Assembly: GCA_020072905.1 (NCBI GenBank)
Contig: JAIQGB010000266.1
Coordinates: forward strand, 1 to 6,801
Reading direction: 5' to 3'
DNA length: 6,801 bases
Source: Terriglobia bacterium
Lineage (GTDB): Bacteria; Acidobacteriota; Terriglobia; UBA7540
The notes beneath the pieces were generated by a model. The model saw only the letters and a program-made list of their open reading frames with translations, had not been told where the DNA came from and searched no databases. Positions 1-6,573 of this stretch are shown one piece after another; position 1 is the first letter of the stretch; each line of letters opens with the position of its first letter. The position numbers were made by a program, and so were the translations under genes.

Positions 1-1764
1 GTCGGGCTGTGCTTTGAGCACGCGGGCGTACTCCTCGAGCGCGGCGTCCAGCTGCTTGTCCCAACTGAGCACGCGCGCCAGACCCAAGCGCGCTTCGAGG
101 TCGTTGGGATCACGCTCCAGAAGCTCCTTATACCGCTCGGCAGACTGCGTGTTCCGCCCTGCCCAGCTTAAGATCTTCGCCAATTCGAGACGGTAGTCCC
201 GGTTGCCGGGTTCCTCAGCGAGCAAGGCTTCGTAGAGCTTTATGGAGCGGGGGAAGTCGCGGTTCCAACTGGCGACGCGGGCCAGATTAAGCTGCAAGGC
301 TTTGTCGCCGGGCGCCTGGGCCAGGGCCTTTTCATAGTAATTGGTTGCTTGAGTGTAATCGCCTTTCTGTGAGTAGAGGCTGCCCAGGGTTTGCAGGACA
401 CGGACATCATTAGGGAGGCGGGCGAACTCGGCCTGGGATTCCCGGATCCTGTCGTCAAGATTGGGCGGAGGCGCGGCCGGCACCTGTTGCGTGGCGCGCT
501 GACGTTCCGTCTCGCGGACAGAACTCAGGGTTCGGTCGATGTCGCGGTCCTGTGGGAATTCCTCCTGCATTTTCTCCAGCATGGCCAGGGCTTCCTTGGT
601 GTTCCCTGTCCAATAAAGGATCTCGGCCTTGCCCAGCAAGGCATCCCGGTTTTTCGGCTGGGCGCGCAGAACCTTGTCGAGAGTCTCCAGGGCTTGCTCG
701 TGCCGTCCCTGCCAGGCCCAGACCAGGCCCAGGCCCAACAAGGCATCCCAGTTCTCGGGTTCGGCCTGGAGAATCTGCTGATAGGCGGCAGCGGCTTCGT
801 CCAACTTGCCTGACCAGCTCAGCGCGCGCGCCAGATTTAGCCGCACGCCCTGATCGTCCGATTTTCGCTGCAAGTAGGTCCGGTACGTCGCGACGGCATC
901 GGCGAGCTTGTTGGCGCCGACCTGTGCATTGCCCAATTCGCGGAGGACATCGAGATTGTCGGGCTGGTCGCTGGAGAGCTTCTGGAGAGTTGTGATTGCC
1001 TCGTCCCACTGTCGATTCCACGCGTAGGCTTGGCCCAACTGGAGACGAAGTGGGTAGTTTTGGCGGTCAAGTGCGATCGCCTGCTTGAGGAGGTCAATCG
1101 CCCGTGGCAAGTCTTTCTGCCCGACGGCTGCCTCGGCCTGCTGGCGCAAGGCATCAACCCGGGCCTGGGCTTGACGCGCAGGTTCCTCGGCCTTCCAGCG
1201 CGCGATCTTTCTTAAAGCGTCCTGGACCTCCTTGTCAGGGGGGACTTGTTTCGTCGCCTCAGCAAAGACTCTGCTGGCCTCGTCATAGCGTTGCAGCCAG
1301 AGCAAGGCGAAGGCCTTTCCGCGCAGGGCGTCATATTGATCCGGGGTTTGACGCAAGACGGCGTCGTAGGCTTGGAGGCTTTCCGGCAACTTCCCTGACC
1401 AGGAGAGCGTCTGGGCCTCGCCCAACCGAGCCTTGACATTGAGGGGGTCGGACTTCAGCACGTTGCGGTACTGTTCCAGGGCTGCGTCAAGGTGTTTGTT
1501 CCAGCCCAAGAAGGCGGCAAACTCCAACCGCACGTCGCGATCTTCAGGCCAGCGCTTCAAGTAGGACTCGTAGCTCGCCCGGGCCGCCTGAGGTTGGCCA
1601 GCGAGATTCTGCGCGCGCGCCAACTCCAGCCAAGCGTCTCGAGTTGAAGGGGTGCGGTCAACAATCCGGCCGAAAATGGTGATCGCCTTCGTGTACTGCT
1701 GCGACCAGCTATACGCTTTGGCCAGGTTTAGTTCTACCTCGGGGTCTTTGGGGTTCAGTGCGTA
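1..1764 (-). repeat. Trp-marked 34-residue TPR array within the secreted TPR gene
   Basis: Degenerate protein-level tandem repeats, 102 bases each. Trp residues recur at 119, 187, 221 and 255; then 348, 416, 450 and 484; then 599, 633 and 667. Steps are 34 or 68 residues within each block, so the register is kept within blocks and reset at the two linkers. The usual setting is L-A-x-x-x-S-W-x-x-x-x-x-x-A, followed by a P-x-x-x-x-A turn (e.g. ARALSWSGKLDEAA, ARVLSWDKQLDAAL). The repeats are diverged at DNA level, so this is an old array rather than a recent expansion. Confidence 0.75.
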
Positions 1765-2061
1765 GGCTCGTGCGTAGTATTCGGCCGCTTTCCCCATCTC
1801 CTTTTTGGGGCTGAGGAAAAAGCAGTACGCCAGTCGTTTGTTGAACTCGAAATCGTTGGCGAAGGAAGGCGCCAGCCGCAAATAGATCGCCTTGGCATCT
1901 TCGATGCGGCCAATCTCCACCAAACGGTCAGCGAGTCGGCGTTGCTCCACGATTCTGGTCCGATCGCTGACGTTCGTCTCCTGAGCGGGCAATTTGCCGG
2001 AGGCGGCGACCAGCAAGCCCGCGCCGAAGAGGATCATCAGAAGTGGTATCCGGACCTTCAT
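1..2061 (-). CDS. Secreted TPR-array protein, likely envelope polysaccharide export component (3' end outside window)
   Basis: An uninterrupted frame of 687 codons from the ATG at 2061 to the left edge, with no stop in the window. The N-terminus is a Sec signal peptide: MKVR, then a hydrophobic core IPLLMILFGAGLLVAASG, with likely cleavage near LPA-QE (about 26-28). The rest is tetratricopeptide repeats in three blocks (about 33-275, 305-505, 545-687 onward). They are separated by a charged helical linker (about 276-305) and a linker with a Pro/Ala-rich core (about 510-540, QVPAAPPPNLDD). Most repeats carry a Trp at the same place in a Leu-x-x-Ala-x-x-x-Ser-Trp context. Exported TPR proteins of cellulose, Pel and YaiO-type systems use such arrays in the periplasm, often ahead of a C-terminal outer-membrane barrel; whether a barrel follows here lies outside the window. 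Its place after the GT2 and the anchored TPR/hydrolase protein fits a periplasmic conduit or export porin. A purely scaffolding TPR protein is the alternative. Confidence 0.88.
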   Translation of the reverse strand, partial: MKVRIPLLMILFGAGLLVAASGKLPAQETNVSDRTRIVEQRRLADRLVEIGRIEDAKAIYLRLAPSFANDFEFNKRLAYCFFLSPKKEMGKAAEYYARAYALNPKDPEVELNLAKAYSWSQQYTKAITIFGRIVDRTPSTRDAWLELARAQNLAGQPQAARASYESYLKRWPEDRDVRLEFAAFLGWNKHLDAALEQYRNVLKSDPLNVKARLGEAQTLSWSGKLPESLQAYDAVLRQTPDQYDALRGKAFALLWLQRYDEASRVFAEATKQVPPDKEVQDALRKIARWKAEEPARQAQARVDALRQQAEAAVGQKDLPRAIDLLKQAIALDRQNYPLRLQLGQAYAWNRQWDEAITTLQKLSSDQPDNLDVLRELGNAQVGANKLADAVATYRTYLQRKSDDQGVRLNLARALSWSGKLDEAAAAYQQILQAEPENWDALLGLGLVWAWQGRHEQALETLDKVLRAQPKNRDALLGKAEILYWTGNTKEALAMLEKMQEEFPQDRDIDRTLSSVRETERQRATQQVPAAPPPNLDDRIRESQAEFARLPNDVRVLQTLGSLYSQKGDYTQATNYYEKALAQAPGDKALQLNLARVASWNRDFPRSIKLYEALLAEEPGNRDYRLELAKILSWAGRNTQSAERYKELLERDPNDLEARLGLARVLSWDKQLDAALEEYARVLKAQPD

Positions 2062-2065
2062 AGGA

Positions 2066-2081
2066 CTTCTTCTCTCTTTCC
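2066..2081 (-). promoter_or_regulatory. Purine-rich ribosome binding tract of the TPR gene
   Basis: Sixteen consecutive purines (GGAAAGAGAGAAGAAG on the minus strand) end 4 bases before the ATG at 2059-2061. GGA and GAGA elements within it can serve as a Shine-Dalgarno site. It abuts the stem-loop at 2082-2124 directly. It supports the ATG at 2061, which also gives a well-formed signal peptide. Confidence 0.5.
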
Positions 2082-2124
2082 GGGGCGTGGCAAGAAGCGC
2101 CGCTTGGAAGTCGTTGCCAGCCCC
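2082..2124 (-). promoter_or_regulatory. Stem-loop immediately upstream of the TPR gene's ribosome binding tract
   Basis: On the transcript strand GGGGCTGGCAA (2124-2114) pairs with TTGCCACGCCCC (2093-2082), giving 11 base pairs with one bulged G. The 20-base loop contains a smaller inverted repeat, AAGCG-G-CGCTT (2105-2095). The run after the stem is purine (GGAAAGAG), not T-rich, so it is not a canonical Rho-independent terminator. It could stabilise a processed mRNA end, modulate translation of the TPR gene, or act as a partial attenuator between the two genes. Those roles are inference; the pairing itself is seen. Confidence 0.5.
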
Positions 2125-2214
2125 GCAGGCATCCCCCCTCAGCGGGAAGGTGGGCGACAGGGCGGTGGGCCCGCTGGACGTTACCTGAGATGAGTTGCGG
2201 TCTTCGCCCATCAC

Positions 2215-5169
2215 TCACCTACGCGGACGACTCACGCCACCCGATTGGTTCGGTCCCCGCTTCGTCTTGTCCTCCCGGGCGACAGGAACTATGGGAGGCC
2301 CGGAATCGGCCGGGGGCGCCGCGGGAAGAGACTGGAAGGTCTTGCGCAGTATGGCGATGGAGTCTTTGGGTCGCAAATTGTAGCGAGGAGAGTCCCAACC
2401 GGCCCAGCGGAATTCTTTCAGGGCGGAATTCTCCATCGTCCGGGGTCCCGTCATTCCGGGCAGGGCGTCGACCACGGGCAAATTCTGCGCCATGATGGAG
2501 CGTCCGCGTTCGGATTGCGCCGACGGCCGGAAAGAGAAGGCCGCCAGGACAAATCCGGGAGTGTCCGCCGTCAGCACGGTCCCATCCTCCTGCGTCCCGG
2601 CAAAAATCTTCAGGCTCGACGGATCGGTGACGTTTAAGAGATTCCAGGGAATCCGTAGGTCGATGGTGTTGGTCTGGACGTTGGCGTGCCACTCCGCCAG
2701 GGAATCGTAATCCGACGCCTGATGATTCAGCGTGCCATAGCGGAGGACTCCGCGGTTGTATCTCTGGGGCGGGAAATACTCCCCATCACGTGCGAAGCGC
2801 CGACGGTTGGGCTCGCTGATTTGGGGTTCAAAGCTGCCGCTGTCACTGAGCGGGGGCTTCCAGCCCAGCTTTGGAAGAAGGGAGCTCTGGGTGGGAATGC
2901 CCTCGACGGGTACGATCTGGAATGGGTTGTAAGAGGACGCAATCAGAATCTGGCTCGAGTCCGGGCCCGCCAGTTGAATGGCATAAGTCATTCCCCTGGG
3001 AAACGGGACGCGAGCGATGAAAGGCAAATAGGTGAGGCCGGCCAGGTTGGGGGCGGTCCCCACCCCGATCAGATAATTGACCTCCTTCCAATCCGGCTGC
3101 CCATCGCCATCGTTGTCGAGCTTGGCAACCCCAAGCCGCAGGTAGAGGAAACCCTCGTCAGCGTCCGCATACAGGGCTTTCAAATCGCGTGCGGGGTTAA
3201 AACGGTCGCCTACTGCCTGGACCTGGGAAGGACTGAACTCGGCGTAGAAGGGAGGTGTGTTGCCCCACTCCGCCGGATCGCCTTCCAGAAGGTGAACCTT
3301 CCGGCGCCCAGGATCGGCAGTCATAAGGCCGAAGTGCTCCGCTGGGTTCATAAGATTGTTCCAAAGCACTCGCCGGGCGGGAGGCGTCTCGTAGTCGCGC
3401 TGCACCCAGGACAGCCGATGCCACTCGTCCAGCCACTCGAGAATGGTTCCGCCCGCGGCACCCGCCTCGCGAACGCTTCGGGTCAGGCGGGCGAGAACCT
3501 GGCCCTGCTGCGCCTCGGACTTGCCACCCTCATCGAATCCCGCGGGGCTGAAATGTCCGATGCCCAGACTCGTGGGGATTCCATAGTCGGCGATGAGTAA
3601 CGGAAGCCCGCGATGTTGGGCTTTCAAATCCCGCAGGTAGCCGAGGAACGGGTTGCTCCCCTCCGCGTCGCGCACCGCCCGGTAGCGTGGTTCCTGGTTG
3701 AGAAAATCGGGATAGTAGGGAAGGACGCTGTAGGCTGCAAAATAGCCCGCCGCGAATCCGGGGCGAGCCTTCAGGTGGGTCGGATCGACGGAGACGGAAT
3801 CATCATCGTCGTAGGGACCGGCGGGCATTTTCAGGCGCTCACCCATGGCGCGCCGAATGGAGACTTCCTCGAGGATCGTGCTCTCGGTGGGATGCCGTAT
3901 CGGGTCGAGCGTGGGCCAGTTGAGAAACGCCACGGGGTGCTGCCAGTTGTATTTTTCCTCTTCGTACTGCGCCGTGTAGTTGATCATCTGCGCGAGGAAG
4001 ATCTCTGTGGGGCTGCCGGCGGGGACCTCGACGTAGGTTCCCTGGTAGATCCGCATGTCGGGGTGGAATAGATTGTTTGCGGTTACCACGTGGGGGAGCC
4101 AGGTTTGACCAACCAGGAAGCCTGCGACCCATGACGAGATGTCCTCGGCATAGATTCCGCCCGCCTGGCCTCTCCCGGCCACGACACTCCCCCGTCCGTG
4201 GATGACGTCGATCACGTCGCGAAGGTCCTTTTGGCAGGCCTGGTAGTAGTCGCCGTTGAACATGTCGCCGCGCGGCGGCTCGTCAAATGAAATGCCCTGC
4301 AGCAGCCAAAGGGGCCTTCGGCCGGGCGCGCCATTGAGCTCGCGCAAAGCGCGGTAGAAGGCGGGCGGTAGCAGAGTATAGACGCGGATCGTGTTCGCCC
4401 CCAGGTCGCTGATGCGGGTGAGCCAATCCGCATAGACCGCCGAATCGGTGATCGCCTCGGCGGGGAAGGACCCGGGAAGGGCTGGCGTGAGGTCCACTCC
4501 GACGAGGTAGGCTGGTCGCCATTGATCGCCGGTCTTCCAGGAGAAATAGTCACCTTGGACCCGGGCAGGATAGGTCAGCGCCTGCGGTCGCTTGTAGGGA
4601 GGTAGCTCCACGTTCACGTCTCGGACGTCGGTGGTGTTGAGAAGCTCCTGTAGGTTCTTGATGGCGACGACGTTGTTTTCCTCGCGCTCCAGCGCCGCCT
4701 TGAACTCGCGCGCCGCGTCGCGGTAGAGGCCCTGCTGGCGGTAGTATGCTCCCTCCGCGACGTGCATGTCGGCGGTGTCCACCCCAGCCTGACGGAGCTG
4801 GTCAAGCAACTGGCGGGCCTGCTCGGACTTGCCCAGCGCGATCTCGGTATAGGCGTAACCCAAGGTGATGTCCACCACGTGGGGTGAAAGGTCGTGGGCC
4901 CGGCGGAAACAGGGCTCCTCCGCGGTCTTCGGATCGCCCATCTTGAGATAGTTCCAACCCATCAACGCCAGGATCGCCGTATCGTTCGGATCGACGCGGT
5001 GGGCCTGTTGGAGCAACTGAAGCGATCGCGAGTAGTTCCGGCCCTTGTACTCGCGGACCGCCTCGGTGTAAATCGGGCCGGTGACGGGTTTGATCCAGAA
5101 TTCCCAGAAATACGTCGCCAGGGCGATCAGTACCAGCGAAATGATGACGCGGTTCTTTAGAATGCGCAT
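2215..5169 (-). CDS. Membrane-anchored TPR / glycoside-hydrolase-like (GH2-type TIM barrel) fusion protein
   Basis: A 984-residue protein. MRILKNR and a hydrophobic stretch (about 8-26) form an uncleaved signal anchor that should place the rest in the periplasm. Residues about 30-180 are TPR-like helical repeats (e.g. the repeat ending in HRVDPND at 57-63, and AAREFKAALE at 152-161). From about 205 to 600 lies a (beta/alpha)8 barrel of the GH2/clan-A type, with LGANTIRVYTLLPPAFY (256-272), GFLVGQTWLP (350-359), a NWPTLDP segment (417-423), an acidic DDDD run (454-457), YYPDFLNQEPRY (485-496), LLIADYGIPTS (524-534) and EWLDEW (578-583). The C-terminal part (about 640-880) is beta-rich and resembles the domain that follows such barrels, with a calcium-loop-like DNDGDGQPDW (685-694) and RIPWNLLNVTDPS (839-851). 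The tail is Pro-rich and basic. The expected catalytic Glu positions read Thr356 and Asp528. The ATG is bounded by an in-frame TAG 12 bases upstream. The likely role is in processing, binding or guiding the polysaccharide made by the adjacent GT2; the substrate is unknown. Confidence 0.85.
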   Translation of the reverse strand: MRILKNRVIISLVLIALATYFWEFWIKPVTGPIYTEAVREYKGRNYSRSLQLLQQAHRVDPNDTAILALMGWNYLKMGDPKTAEEPCFRRAHDLSPHVVDITLGYAYTEIALGKSEQARQLLDQLRQAGVDTADMHVAEGAYYRQQGLYRDAAREFKAALEREENNVVAIKNLQELLNTTDVRDVNVELPPYKRPQALTYPARVQGDYFSWKTGDQWRPAYLVGVDLTPALPGSFPAEAITDSAVYADWLTRISDLGANTIRVYTLLPPAFYRALRELNGAPGRRPLWLLQGISFDEPPRGDMFNGDYYQACQKDLRDVIDVIHGRGSVVAGRGQAGGIYAEDISSWVAGFLVGQTWLPHVVTANNLFHPDMRIYQGTYVEVPAGSPTEIFLAQMINYTAQYEEEKYNWQHPVAFLNWPTLDPIRHPTESTILEEVSIRRAMGERLKMPAGPYDDDDSVSVDPTHLKARPGFAAGYFAAYSVLPYYPDFLNQEPRYRAVRDAEGSNPFLGYLRDLKAQHRGLPLLIADYGIPTSLGIGHFSPAGFDEGGKSEAQQGQVLARLTRSVREAGAAGGTILEWLDEWHRLSWVQRDYETPPARRVLWNNLMNPAEHFGLMTADPGRRKVHLLEGDPAEWGNTPPFYAEFSPSQVQAVGDRFNPARDLKALYADADEGFLYLRLGVAKLDNDGDGQPDWKEVNYLIGVGTAPNLAGLTYLPFIARVPFPRGMTYAIQLAGPDSSQILIASSYNPFQIVPVEGIPTQSSLLPKLGWKPPLSDSGSFEPQISEPNRRRFARDGEYFPPQRYNRGVLRYGTLNHQASDYDSLAEWHANVQTNTIDLRIPWNLLNVTDPSSLKIFAGTQEDGTVLTADTPGFVLAAFSFRPSAQSERGRSIMAQNLPVVDALPGMTGPRTMENSALKEFRWAGWDSPRYNLRPKDSIAILRKTFQSLPAAPPADSGPPIVPVAREDKTKRGPNQSGGVSRPRR

Positions 5170-5312
5170 GCCTTTGGCCTAGCTCATGCCGTTCCGGCTC
5201 AATGGGGCTCTTCGCACGCTGCGGGCCCAGCCAGGTCTTGGTCCTGCAGAGCGGGATTTCGGACTTTGAGAAGCGTGGCTGTAGTCCATGAACGAATCAT
5301 GTCGGGTCCGGA
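5170..5312. other. Intergenic gap between glycosyltransferase and TPR/hydrolase genes
   Basis: 143 bases without a convincing gene. An in-frame TAG at 5179-5181, four codons before the next ATG, bounds the start of the TPR/hydrolase gene on this side. Only a weak AAAGG-type purine stretch precedes that ATG. A small perfect inverted repeat (GCCG-GAA-CGGC on the minus strand, 5188-5198) lies just upstream and could form a 4-bp hairpin with a tight loop. No T-run follows it, so it is not a standard intrinsic terminator. No clear sigma-70 promoter was recognised, so whether the next gene has its own promoter cannot be decided. Confidence 0.5.
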
Positions 5313-6569
5313 CTAACCGGCCCCCACGTGGGTTACCTTTTCCCACTGCCGGAACCCTGCCACAAACTTGAACACGCCCTGCACGCGGTAATAGAGCACC
5401 ACCTGCCGGTAACCGAGGTTCTCGATCACCGCATACCCGAGCAGGATTATCAGGTCGCGGAAGCCGGGATACCGGCGATAAGTTAACTCCTCGAGCAGCA
5501 CGGACCCTACGGAGAGGAATGAGCCGTAAACAAGACTCAAGATGACAAACAGGATGAACAACGGCACGGGGACCATGCCGAAGAAGAGCGCCAAGGGAAC
5601 CATGAAATAGCCCACGAACTCGACGACCGACCCCAGCGCCTCAACGTAGAGGTGGAAAGGGAAACTCATCATGCCGATGACGCCGTACCTGCTGTTGAAG
5701 AGCATCTCGGAGCTTTTCCAGAGAGTTTGGCAGAGCCCCATCTGCCACCGCCGGCGCTGGCGGCCCAGCATGCCCATATGCGCCGGGCACTCGGTCCAGC
5801 AGACCGGATCGGACGTGAAATTCATCTTGATCTTGCGCTTGTGATGAATGGCCCAGCGGTGGATTTGGACGATAAGGTCCATATCCTCCGTGACCGTATC
5901 GTGCAGGAAGCCCCCGGTCTCGACCACGGTCTCCCGATGGAACACAGCGAAGGCGCCGGAGACGATCAGCGTTCCGCCCAAGAGGTTCCAGCCCGTCCGC
6001 CCGAAGAGGAAGCTGCGCAAGTACTCGACAACCTGGAACCGCTCGATCGCGGTCTTGGGAAGGTTGACTTTCACGACCCTGCCCTCTTGGACGTCGCACC
6101 CGTTGAGGATGCGCACGATGCCGCCGCTCGCCACGGTATTGATGGGCGAACGGACGATGGGGCGCATCAAGCGAAGCAGGGCGTCGCGCTCCAGGAGGCA
6201 GTCCGCGTCGAGGGTGCAGAAGTAGGGTGTCCGGCACATGTTGATGCCCATATTGAGGGCATCGGGTTTGCCCCCGTTAACCTTGCTGATCACCAGAAGG
6301 TTGGTGATGCGGGGATTGGCGTAGATGCCCTTGATGGGCTTGAGCTGGCTGTACCATGCCGGAACGAGGATCGTGCAAGGGGGCGTGACGGCCGACTCCC
6401 GGATAGCGTCCAACCCCTGATAGAGGAGGCGGCGGTTGTGGAGCCACACTGAGCCGAGGGAAATGACCATGAGGAGGGTATAAGTCCCGTTGGCGAGGAA
6501 AAAGTAGGAGACGATCAACACGTTGAACATGTTCATCGCGTGGTAAAAGACTGTTCGCCACTCTTCCAT
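5313..6569 (-). CDS. Membrane glycosyltransferase family 2 with apparent internal deletion of the nucleotide-binding region
   Basis: A 418-residue processive-type GT2 (cellulose/hyaluronan/PNAG synthase-like), expected to polymerise a sugar from a nucleotide-sugar donor at the inner membrane. A hydrophobic N-terminal region (about 13-42) precedes the cytosolic domain. Visible motifs are VNGGKPDALN (97-106), DAD (121-123, metal and donor binding), TED (227-229, catalytic base) and QRRRW (271-275, acceptor/product site of processive synthases). Hydrophobic segments follow at about 303-332, 333-358 and 372-395. The odd feature is at 67-80: the strand ILVPA, which in this family continues into a YNEE-type motif and later a DGS/DDGS-type motif, runs directly into WYSQLKPIKGIY. 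About 60 residues seem to be missing in frame, and relatives I recall are about 470-490 residues long. The ATG at 6569 is chosen for its RBS and for the 4-base gap to the upstream stop. Family assignment is firm. Activity is doubtful unless the gap is an assembly artefact. Confidence 0.9.
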   Translation of the reverse strand: MEEWRTVFYHAMNMFNVLIVSYFFLANGTYTLLMVISLGSVWLHNRRLLYQGLDAIRESAVTPPCTILVPAWYSQLKPIKGIYANPRITNLLVISKVNGGKPDALNMGINMCRTPYFCTLDADCLLERDALLRLMRPIVRSPINTVASGGIVRILNGCDVQEGRVVKVNLPKTAIERFQVVEYLRSFLFGRTGWNLLGGTLIVSGAFAVFHRETVVETGGFLHDTVTEDMDLIVQIHRWAIHHKRKIKMNFTSDPVCWTECPAHMGMLGRQRRRWQMGLCQTLWKSSEMLFNSRYGVIGMMSFPFHLYVEALGSVVEFVGYFMVPLALFFGMVPVPLFILFVILSLVYGSFLSVGSVLLEELTYRRYPGFRDLIILLGYAVIENLGYRQVVLYYRVQGVFKFVAGFRQWEKVTHVGAG

Positions 6570-6573
6570 AGGT

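Larger units (their letters stand above)
2062..2214. other. Intergenic leader of the secreted TPR gene
   Basis: 153 bases between the stop of the hydrolase-like gene and the ATG of the TPR gene. It contains a long stem-loop at 2082-2124, a possible competing stem (arms 2122-2126 and 2142-2146, CCCGC/GCGGG) and a 16-base purine tract before the ATG. A 96-residue open frame crosses part of it (1928-2218), but it is in another frame from the TPR gene, overlaps that gene, and has no family-like composition. No clear promoter was recognised. Confidence 0.5.

Noticed and set aside
455..1021. 188-residue minus-strand open frame, and a 147-residue plus-strand one over the same region
   Set aside because: Both lie inside the TPR gene in wrong frames and are Arg/Pro/Ala-rich. 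The true frame gives regular TPR repeats across the region.
1..2061. Recent tandem duplication at DNA level
   Set aside because: The periodicity is clear only in protein. The 102-base units are well diverged in nucleotide sequence.
2082..2124. Intrinsic terminator after the hydrolase-like gene
   Set aside because: The stem is strong but is followed by a purine run instead of a T-run on the transcript strand.
1928..2218. 96-residue open frame crossing the gap before the TPR gene
   Set aside because: Different frame from the TPR signal peptide it overlaps, no recognisable domain and Arg-rich composition.
2686..3600. 304-residue open frame on the plus strand
   Set aside because: Antisense to the TPR/hydrolase gene, whose minus-strand product has recognisable domains throughout. 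GC-rich coding DNA often leaves a long open antisense frame, and its product shows no family motif.
5652..6452. 266-residue open frame on the plus strand
   Set aside because: Antisense to the GT2, whose DAD, TED and QRRRW motifs lie on the other strand. The plus product is a low-hydrophobicity His/Asp/Arg-rich shadow.
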